DNA of 52,822 nucleotides, from contig PNAA01000038.1 of assembly GCA_003169975.1 (NCBI GenBank), positions 1 to 52,822 of the forward strand, read 5' to 3'. The position numbers were made by a program, and so were the translations under genes. Below the pieces are notes generated by a model, which searched no databases, was not told the origin of the DNA, and saw only the letters and a list, made by a program, of their open reading frames with translations. How positions within the stretch are numbered: the stretch's first letter is position 1; every line of letters starts with the position of its first letter. This document shows, piece by piece, positions 47,610 through 52,822 of this stretch. Source of the DNA: Spartobacteria bacterium (GTDB lineage: Bacteria > Verrucomicrobiota > Verrucomicrobiia > Chthoniobacterales > UBA10450).

Positions 47610-47765
47610 TCATACACAAGTCTCGTACGTGTTGGGCCTGATGCGGGCACCGCCGCGGACCGCGTGGCCTTTCGCTCCAGGCGACAAATCACGCAGCGTT
47701 TCTTTGTTCAGCGCGAGTTTCTTTTGGGGTTTTTTCCCTGCTGTTTTTTTAGTTTTCGTTGTCAT
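47610..47765 (-). CDS. lanA3: lanthipeptide precursor 3 (51 aa, opposite strand)
   Basis: The minus strand encodes a 51-aa peptide from ATG 47765 to TGA 47610. A strong ribosome binding site, GAGAAAGGAAAC, precedes the ATG. The leader is MTTKTKKTAGKKPQKKLALN followed by KETLRDLSPGAKGHAVRGG: the KLALNKETLRDL stretch is the classic class I leader motif, and VRGG is a GG-type cleavage site. The predicted core is ARIRPNTYETCV, with one Cys, two Thr and no Ser, so a single ring is possible. It is the last gene of a minus-strand unit with an oxygenase and a membrane peptide. Confidence 0.85.
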   Translation of the reverse strand: MTTKTKKTAGKKPQKKLALNKETLRDLSPGAKGHAVRGGARIRPNTYETCV

Positions 47766-47777
47766 GTTTCCTTTCTC

Positions 47778-47888
47778 TTAGTTAACGGCTTCGTCATGAA
47801 TGAGACCTATAATTAGGCTCAGTCCTGCGCCGATCAAGCCTAAAATGTCGAATGCCGTTATGGCAGCCGTGCGGCAATGCAGGCACAA
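47778..47888 (-). CDS. 36-aa membrane peptide upstream of precursor 3
   Basis: A short minus-strand frame ends 12 bases before the precursor 3 start. From TTG 47888 it reads MCLHCRTAAITAFDILGLIG and then AGLSLIIGLIHDEAVN: one clear hydrophobic helix and an acidic end. It lies between the oxygenase gene (28 bases away) and the precursor in the same direction. It could be an immunity or assembly peptide, but no family is recognised and the start codon is weak. Coding status is moderate. Confidence 0.45.
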   Translation of the reverse strand: MCLHCRTAAITAFDILGLIGAGLSLIIGLIHDEAVN

Positions 47889-47916
47889 ATGCCGTCAGGA
47901 TGTTTCGAAACGCTGG

Positions 47917-48639
47917 TTAATTGAAGACGCCAACGTTGAGGCTAATGGAGAAGTTGCCCATCGCCTCACCGATGTGCCAGTAGCTCGACGGCCAATAAAT
48001 GAGATCGCCCGCTGCGCCCTCGAGGGTAATCGCTCCAGCCAGAAACCGCCGGTATCTTAGCTCACCCGTGATCTTTTCCGCATCGGGGAAGAAAGCGCTC
48101 GGCCACGCCCGAAATCTTTTTCGTCCCTCAACGACAAAAACGAATGTGCCGTGCGGATCTTTATGGATGCCCACCGGTGTGCGTTCATAATCGCCCAGGA
48201 ACAAAAGCGTCTTTGACTGCACATCCAACCGAACCAGGCGTTGGAGCGTTCGGAGAAACTTGCGGATTCGCGTGCGAATCCTCGCGTCGAACTCAGGATA
48301 ATCCACCACCACGAGGCCAAACCGGGCGCCATTTAGTGATTGCCGGATTCTTTCGCGGTACCCCTTGAAGTTGCCGTCGGTGGGCCGCGGAAGGTTGCGT
48401 TTAACACCCGAGCGATGAATCTCATCATCGACGAAAAATCGTAGATAACGTTTCTGTGCGCGGCCAAGTTCGTCACGCACTTCCACGATCACGCGGAATA
48501 TCTGCGCCGTAGTCGTGATCGGCGCAGCAAAAGGATGCTTTAGAACGAGCGGCTGGTTCTCCCAATACTGTTTCGCGAACCGCGTCCCAAAACGGGCAGA
48601 CAGGCAATATTCGCCCTCATGGCTTCGGCATTCGGTCAT
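47917..48639 (-). CDS. cupin/JmjC-like Fe(II)/2-oxoglutarate oxygenase
   Basis: This 240-aa protein has a C-terminal double-stranded beta-helix. The metal triad is visible: H159 and D161 (GIHKDPHGTFVFVVEG) and H222 (GDLIYWPSSYWHIGEA). The N-terminal half (WENQPLVLKHPF) matches the cupin_4/JmjC-like hydroxylase layout. Such enzymes hydroxylate amino-acid side chains; some act on RiPP precursors. Start ATG 48639 is preferred; an ATG at 48705 is in frame but runs into the LanB relic on the other strand. It leads the minus-strand unit that ends with precursor 3. Confidence 0.8.
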   Translation of the reverse strand: MTECRSHEGEYCLSARFGTRFAKQYWENQPLVLKHPFAAPITTTAQIFRVIVEVRDELGRAQKRYLRFFVDDEIHRSGVKRNLPRPTDGNFKGYRERIRQSLNGARFGLVVVDYPEFDARIRTRIRKFLRTLQRLVRLDVQSKTLLFLGDYERTPVGIHKDPHGTFVFVVEGRKRFRAWPSAFFPDAEKITGELRYRRFLAGAITLEGAAGDLIYWPSSYWHIGEAMGNFSISLNVGVFN

Positions 48640-48687
48640 TGGCGCTTCATCATTTTGGGCTAATCCCCCTGGCAGATCAAGCGTAGA

Positions 48688-48912
48688 ATGCCTACGCGAC
48701 CTCATCGATTGACGCCAATCGTCGCTAAACTGAAAGCTCTTGATCAGGCCGGCCGCTTAGGCGGGCCGGTGAACGAGCTGGCGCCGGGTTACGTTCAGAT
48801 GCACGTCAACCGCATGCTGCGCTCGGCGCAACGGGCGTTTGAAGTGGTGTGCTATGACTTCCTCGGGCGACTTTTCGACGCGCAGACTGCGCGGCAGAAG
48901 AGATGCATTTAG
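48688..48912 (+). pseudogene. LanB C-terminal relic 2
   Basis: The frame reads HRLTPIVAKLKALDQAGRLG ... APGYVQMHVNRMLRSAQRAF then VVCYDFLGRLFDAQ. It aligns with the last 65 residues of the intact LanB (MAPIMADLRAS ... FLHMQVNRLLRSSHRRQELV). It starts where relic 1 breaks off, but the two overlap in the TPxVxKLK block, so they are either different copies or one gene split with rearrangement. Nothing resembling the rest of LanB lies upstream. Confidence 0.78.
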
Positions 48913-49140
48913 ATTCACGCTCGCGGCTGATGACTTGGTGAACAACCGCGGATCGCCGACGACTACTTGTCGGAGGCGTCGCGAGTGAGAGCGGACTAAT
49001 TATTTGCTTGCCCTCAGCGCACCTCGGATGATTATTCAAAGACAGTGATCCACGCATTTGCGTGAATCCGCCTGGCTTGTTCGCAGTCTGGAGAGAGAGT
49101 AAGACGCTAGACGCCTTTAGCCCGTGCCCCAGCCTGGATC

Positions 49141-49175
49141 GGCGGGGGATTTTTTTGCTCTATGAAATCCCCGCC
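49141..49175. terminator. GC-rich hairpin in the gap after the lanthipeptide cluster
   Basis: GGCGGGGGATTT (49141-49152) pairs with AAATCCCCGCC (49165-49175), one G bulged. Internal T and A runs could form a bidirectional terminator, but there is no T-tract after the stem. The gap 48913-49410 holds this, the palindrome at 49207 and no gene I can support. Confidence 0.45.
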
Positions 49176-49206
49176 AGATGCAATTCGAAATGCGGCGGGG
49201 AAAATA

Positions 49207-49247
49207 GGAAAATAGGGGTCAGGCAGCCTGCCTGACCCCTATTTTCC
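49207..49247. repeat. 41-base perfect palindrome (RAYT-type REP)
   Basis: GGAAAATAGGGGTCAGGCAG at 49207-49226 is exactly inverted at 49228-49247 around one base. The AGGGGTCAGGC motif recurs near 49860-49872 and 52557-52567 and, degenerate, at 39975-39985 beside the RAYT remnant. It therefore looks like a REP unit of the RAYT family. Confidence 0.8.
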
Positions 49248-49410
49248 TTTCCTAGCACACTCCCCATTTTTTCGGCGTCCGCAGGCCGTTTGCAACGCGC
49301 CTGCAGGCGCGAAGAAAAGGCGGGGCACCGCGAGCGGCATCCGGCCTCCCATACACTACAGCTTCTGTCTCTGCCGACGCCGTGCAATCGCTTTGCAGTC
49401 AGAAAATCGC

Positions 49411-49680
49411 TTATTCGCCCCGTAACTGCTTCTCAAGTTCAGCCGTCGCCCGCTTTAGGTTCACGGCCGCTTCCTCCTTCGAGAACAAATAAGCTTCATC
49501 GCGGCGCTTTTCGAAGGACTTTACAACTTTTCGTCGATCGCCTGTCTGCTTAGCGCGCATTTGGATCACCAATTCGGCGAGGGCACTTACACTCGCCAGC
49601 GTGCTCCGGATCTCGTTCAACAATTCCATTAGCAGCGCGTGTTGCGCTGCGATCTCGGCAAGGATTTGAGGTTCTTCCAT
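49411..49680 (-). CDS. small coiled-coil protein
   Basis: This 89-aa, highly helical, charged protein (EIAAQHALLMELLNEIRSTL, then SFEKRRDEAYLFSKEEAAVN and KRATAELEKQL) has no membrane segment or known motif. The ATG has only a weak ribosome binding site. Amino-acid composition is sensible and the codon pattern looks coding, but I recognise no family. It stands between REP palindromes. Confidence 0.5.
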   Translation of the reverse strand: MEEPQILAEIAAQHALLMELLNEIRSTLASVSALAELVIQMRAKQTGDRRKVVKSFEKRRDEAYLFSKEEAAVNLKRATAELEKQLRGE

Positions 49681-49793
49681 CCCGCAACACTAAACGAAAG
49701 ATTGCGCGATCGACCAGCGCAAAAAAGCCTGTCCCAAGTCTCGTGCGGTTTTTCTGGAGCGGAGATATGGTGCCAATGTGCAAATCTGGACAC

Positions 49794-49889
49794 GAAGCAA
49801 TCTTTCAGGACGAGGCGGACCGGCGGTTTCTTTAGGAATGGATTCGCTGTCAAGAAATGATGCCTGACCCCTAGTTTCCCCCTTTCGCG
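49794..49889. repeat. direct repeat, copy 1 (about 90 bp)
   Basis: The segment from GAAGCAATCTTTCAGGACGA to the CCTGACCCCTAGTTTCC end is about 94% identical to 52492-52585, in the same orientation and 2698 bases away. It contains the REP core (on the minus strand GGGGTCAGGCATCATTTCTT). The two copies bracket the MFS, deacetylase and IS region. Confidence 0.85.
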
Positions 49890-49992
49890 CAACAGCGGCC
49901 GTGGCAACTGCCGGGCGGCGAAGTGCCAATGCGCGAACCCAAGCCGGCTGCCGAACTGCAGCCGTAGCGGCCGAAAAACCGCAGCGGGATCG

Positions 49993-51174
49993 CTACTGCC
50001 GCTCCGATCGTTTTGCGAATAGGAAAATCGGAAGCGCAAGGAGCTGGATGACGACCGAAAAGATAATCACGGCGGAAATTGATCTTTGGTAGAGCACGCC
50101 CATTAACCAGCTACCGAGGAACCAAGCGACGCCGAATCCGGTATCGAACACGCCGAAAGCGGTGCTGCGTTTATTCGAATGAATGACGCCGGCGATGAGA
50201 GCGCTGAGCAACGAGCCTTGCGCGCTCATGCCGATTCCCCACAACGCCATTCCGAGCAATGCGATCCAGCCGCTACCGAGAAAAACGAGCGGCGCGAAGA
50301 ACGCGGAGAGGAAGAAGACAACGAGAACGACAGTGAGGCCGATCTTGTCGAACAGCTTCCCAAAAATAAGTGCGCCAAGCGCGCCCATCGCCATCGCCAC
50401 CGCGTAGTAAATCGGGATCAGGTTCGTAGCGACTGCCGCTGTTTTTTGGAAATGGAAAGCGATCAGCGCGAAATCGGCGAAGCCTGCGCCGATACACGCG
50501 TTCGCGGCCATGTAGAGCCAGAATGCGAGCGGAAATTTTCCTGGCGCGATGGACTCGGTGACTTCGAGATGTTGCGGATCAGGAAAGAAATAGCGCGCGA
50601 TGAGAACAATCGCGATGGCGAGCAATGCCGGGATGAGAAGGAGCGCGAAACCGTTCTGATAACTCCCGTGGCGAAACAGGACGAACGCGAGGACAAGCGG
50701 GCCAATCGTTGCGCCGGTCTGATCGAGCGCCTCGTTCAAACCGAAGACCCAGCCATGCCCGATTTGTTTGCCGGCGAAAGAAAGCATCGCTTCGGTCGCT
50801 GGTTTTCGAATTGCGCGGCCAGTTCGCTCGGCAATAATCAACCCTGCGGCAATCGGCCAATTTCCGGCGAGCGCCAGCGCGGGAACGGCCAGCATGTTGA
50901 CGACGTAGCCGACAACCGTGACGACCCAATACTTGCCAGTTTTATCGCTAATGATTCCTGAGACGGAGCGCAGCGCGTAGCCGAGAAGTTCCCCAAACCC
51001 AGCGGTGAATCCGACGACTGCTGCGCTCGCGCCGAGCGTCCCGAGAAATTGACCGGTTGAGCTGCGCGCGCCCTCGTAGTTCAAATCGGCAAACAGATTC
51101 GCGATGCCGAGAATGAGCACGAAGCGAAAAGCGCTCGAAGCCGCGAGCGATTTTTTACCGCCGTCGTGCTTCAT
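49993..51174 (-). CDS. MFS transporter
   Basis: This 393-aa major facilitator has about 12 hydrophobic helices. Motif A-like loops are visible: SGIISDKTGKYW after helix 2 and GKLFDKIGLT in the second half. The N-terminal stretch NLFADLNYEGARSSTGQFL resembles a subgroup often annotated as MFS drug/unknown exporters. The substrate is unknown. It lies 15 bases downstream of the polysaccharide deacetylase on the same strand, so they may be one transcript. It could export a product of the neighbouring lanthipeptide cluster, but it lacks any peptidase and there is no direct evidence. Confidence 0.88.
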   Translation of the reverse strand: MKHDGGKKSLAASSAFRFVLILGIANLFADLNYEGARSSTGQFLGTLGASAAVVGFTAGFGELLGYALRSVSGIISDKTGKYWVVTVVGYVVNMLAVPALALAGNWPIAAGLIIAERTGRAIRKPATEAMLSFAGKQIGHGWVFGLNEALDQTGATIGPLVLAFVLFRHGSYQNGFALLLIPALLAIAIVLIARYFFPDPQHLEVTESIAPGKFPLAFWLYMAANACIGAGFADFALIAFHFQKTAAVATNLIPIYYAVAMAMGALGALIFGKLFDKIGLTVVLVVFFLSAFFAPLVFLGSGWIALLGMALWGIGMSAQGSLLSALIAGVIHSNKRSTAFGVFDTGFGVAWFLGSWLMGVLYQRSISAVIIFSVVIQLLALPIFLFAKRSERQ

Positions 51175-51188
51175 GGATTAGCCGGGAC

Positions 51189-51962
51189 TTATGGGGTCGG
51201 CATCGGAGCCGCCGGGGGCGGCGGTGGCGGGGGACTGACGGCCAGCGATAGCAACTCGGAAACGGTGACGAACTTAAATCCTTTCGCCAGCAGAGTATCG
51301 AAAGTCTCGGGCATCGCAGCGATGGTCTGCGCATGAATATCGTGCGAAAGTATGATCGAACCGGGTCTCGTTCCTTTGATGATTCGCTGCGCGACTATCG
51401 ACGGGCCGGGTTCTCTCCAATCCATTGGATCGACATCCCACAAGATCACTTTGTAGCCGAATTCGCGGTTCACCCATTGCCGCTGTTTCGGCGTCAGCTC
51501 GCCGTATGGAGGGCGCATAAGTGTCGGATGCGAACCGATCGCTTGCGCAATGATGTCATCGGTACGCTGAAGCTGGCTGCGAAGCGCGTCGTTGGACAGT
51601 TTGGCCAGATTTGGATGCGACCACGAATGGTTGCCGATCTCATGCCCTTCAGCGACCGCGCGTTTCAGTATCTCAGGATGCCGCGCTACGTTCTCGCCCA
51701 GGACGAAGAAAGTCGCCTTGATTTTTTTTCGCGCGAGCAAATCGAGAAGCTTCGGCGTGAGGGTCGCGTGCGGGCCATCGTCGAATGTCATCGCAACGTA
51801 GGGGCCGGGGACGTGAATAAAACTGTAAGTGACTTTGGGCGCTGGGGTGGCCTGTGGTCCGGGCCTCTGCGAAACGTCCCGAGGGGATTGCAGATCTGCC
51901 GTCTGCCCAGGGGCGATGCTCGTCAGCAGGCAAAGAAATATTGTTAAGCGCGCTGACGTCAT
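51189..51962 (-). CDS. secreted polysaccharide deacetylase (NodB domain)
   Basis: This 257-aa CE4-family enzyme has a signal peptide (to about residue 20). Motif 1 is TFDDGPH, the metal histidines are in GNHSWSHPNL, motif 3 is RPPYG, motif 4 WDVDPMDW and motif 5 ILSHDIH, so the active site is complete. It would remove acetyl groups from peptidoglycan or another N-acetylated glycan in the periplasm. The end is a Pro-rich tail (SPPPPPPPAAP). The MFS gene follows after 14 bases. Confidence 0.93.
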   Translation of the reverse strand: MTSARLTIFLCLLTSIAPGQTADLQSPRDVSQRPGPQATPAPKVTYSFIHVPGPYVAMTFDDGPHATLTPKLLDLLARKKIKATFFVLGENVARHPEILKRAVAEGHEIGNHSWSHPNLAKLSNDALRSQLQRTDDIIAQAIGSHPTLMRPPYGELTPKQRQWVNREFGYKVILWDVDPMDWREPGPSIVAQRIIKGTRPGSIILSHDIHAQTIAAMPETFDTLLAKGFKFVTVSELLSLAVSPPPPPPPAAPMPTP

Positions 51963-51969
51963 GGCAGAG

Positions 51970-52476
51970 ATCGCAGGCGTTACCGCTCCTGGTCAATCAG
52001 CCCCGCCTCCAGACACTGCGCCACACTTTGACGAAAAAGCCGGGCAAAGACTTCCGCCCCCAGCGCCGCCGCGCCTTCGAAAGCACGCTATGATTGGGAA
52101 TCTCGTCCTCCAGGCTGTAACCCAAAAACCAGAGATAATCGATCCGCAGCGGGATGATCCGCATCAGCTCCCGCTCGCTGCGCACGTTGTCCCAGAAGAG
52201 CAGGAGCATCATCTTCATCACGATCACCGGATCGACTGAGACGTTGCCCTTGCGCCCGTAGGAGCCCGCCACCTCCTCGCGCACGAAATCCAAATTGACT
52301 GTCTCCCGGAGCTTGCGCAGCGGATGATCCGCTGGGATCCGCCGGGCCAGGTTCACCGGCTCACTCCACAATTCGTTCTGTTTGGCATGCCGTCCCATCA
52401 TGGGAACAGTGCTTTATCAAATCCCAGTTCTCTTGGGTACTATTATTTTTTACCCCCTCCATTTGGGCAACAGCCC
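51970..52476 (-). mobile_element. IS transposase remnant (IS1182/IS5-like N-terminus)
   Basis: The frame 51997-52401 encodes the N-terminal DUF772-type part of a transposase (PVNLARRIPADHPLRKLRET, SVDPVIVMKMMLLLFWDNVRSERELMR). A frameshift follows; the next residues (QCLEAGLIDQER) appear in another frame and then the homology ends. The likely terminal repeat TTTGGGCAACAGCCC lies at 52462-52476. The catalytic C-terminal part is missing, so this is an inactive 5' fragment next to the deacetylase gene. Confidence 0.82.
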
Positions 52477-52491
52477 GGCAAATCTTGACAG

Positions 52492-52585
52492 GAAGCAATC
52501 TTGCAGGACGAGGCGGACCGGCGGTTTCTTTGGGAATGGATTCGCTGTCAAGAAATGATGCCTGACGCCTATTTCCCCTTCGCGT
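52492..52585. repeat. direct repeat, copy 2 (about 90 bp)
   Basis: Second copy of the segment at 49794-49889. It begins 16 bases after the IS terminal repeat and ends just before the alpha/beta hydrolase stop codon. Confidence 0.85.
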
Positions 52586-52601
52586 CCCTCACGGCTGACC
52601 A

Positions 52602-52822
52602 TTATTTGGCTAATACGTCAAGCAAGAATTCGATCACATCGGGGCTGATCTTACTCCAGTAGGCGAAAGCGTGTCCGTGTCCAGAGTATACCGTCTGCTG
52701 GTAATTCTTCGCCCGCACACTATTTAGTTGGGCTATCAGGTCAGTAATTTGCTGAGGCGGCATAGATTCGTCCGCAGATGCATAAAGCAGGAGCGGTGAC
52801 ATGGGTGCCTTGATGAACGCGA
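52602..52822 (-). CDS. alpha/beta hydrolase, C-terminal part (runs off the window)
   Basis: The frame is open at the window edge, so only the last 73 or so residues are seen. PLLLYASADESMPPQQ carries the catalytic-acid aspartate region, and YSGHGHAF the catalytic histidine, as in dienelactone-hydrolase-like enzymes. The serine nucleophile would lie outside the window. An internal ATG at 52802 is not the likely start. Confidence 0.8.
   Translation of the reverse strand, partial: AFIKAPMSPLLLYASADESMPPQQITDLIAQLNSVRAKNYQQTVYSGHGHAFAYWSKISPDVIEFLLDVLAK

Noticed and set aside
48902-48986. Frame reading DAFRFTLAADDLVNNRGSP then TTTC after LanB relic 2, which looks like a fourth precursor
   Set aside because: No start codon with a ribosome binding site, no GG-type cleavage site, and an Arg-rich end; could be relic sequence in a shifted frame.
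49993-51174. MFS transporter as the exporter of the lanthipeptides
   Set aside because: It is over 1 kb away, in a unit with a polysaccharide deacetylase, and has no peptidase or ABC features expected of a LanT.
1-52822. tRNA, rRNA and CRISPR arrays
   Set aside because: Looked for tRNA T-loop motifs and regularly spaced short repeats; the only regular arrays are coding repeats of the surface proteins.

Overview
This 52.8 kb window comes from a GC-rich (roughly 60% by eye) Gram-negative bacterium. I infer a Verrucomicrobiota lineage of the Chthoniobacterales type. The reasons are the gene content (ClpS next to a DUF2017-like partner, a Rho/CoaE/RNase D block, giant FecR-domain surface proteins, BBP2-type porin, REP-like palindromes) and the cell-envelope features (lipoproteins, outer-membrane barrels). 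No rRNA or tRNA gene is visible, so the taxonomy is inference.

Layout. 0-1.6 kb: the proximal end of an integron, with an intact integron integrase (intI), the attI region and the first cassette (a small membrane protein) followed by an attC-like fold that runs to the window edge. 1.7-6.4 kb: Nudix hydrolase, tandem universal stress protein, a P1B-4 type metal ATPase and an AIM24-family protein. 6.5-11 kb: an NMT1/SsuA-type ABC importer (lipoprotein, permease, ATPase) with a BBP2 porin broken by one missing base. 11-16.4 kb: ECF sigma factor with a short anti-sigma-like partner, then housekeeping genes (DUF2017-like, clpS, ybeY, ketopantoate reductase, four-helix-bundle protein, NDH-2, rpmI). 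16.5-28.8 kb: a barrel protein and two giant secreted FecR-domain proteins (2197 and 1500 aa). They share an almost identical N-terminal segment; the first carries six 187-aa repeats. 28.9-36.6 kb: MBL hydrolase, LysM/TPR lipoprotein, MoeB-rhodanese, SRP RNA, and the overlapping block rnd-rho-coaE with a DUF3486-like gene.

From 36.9 kb the character changes. A restriction-modification pair sits against a truncated methyltransferase, followed by a decayed RAYT transposon and a MITE-like element. At 40.7-48.9 kb is a class I lanthipeptide cluster: full-length LanB, two tandem-duplicated precursors, a LanC with an unusual Cys-Cys-Gly zinc motif, a canonical LanC and several LanB-tail relics. On the opposite strand lie a cupin/JmjC-like oxygenase, a 36-codon membrane peptide and a third precursor of 51 aa too short for routine gene calling. 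No LanT or LanP is present, although all three leaders end in a GG/AG-type site. The window ends with a coiled-coil protein, MFS transporter, polysaccharide deacetylase, IS remnant and the end of an alpha/beta hydrolase, with a 90-bp repeat at 49.8 and 52.5 kb.

Across the older part of the window the octamer GCCTAACG/CGTTAGGC is strikingly over-represented (27 copies counted by hand, about 2 expected). It almost disappears after 35 kb. It contains the integron core-site consensus GTTRRRY, but lies inside intact genes on both strands.
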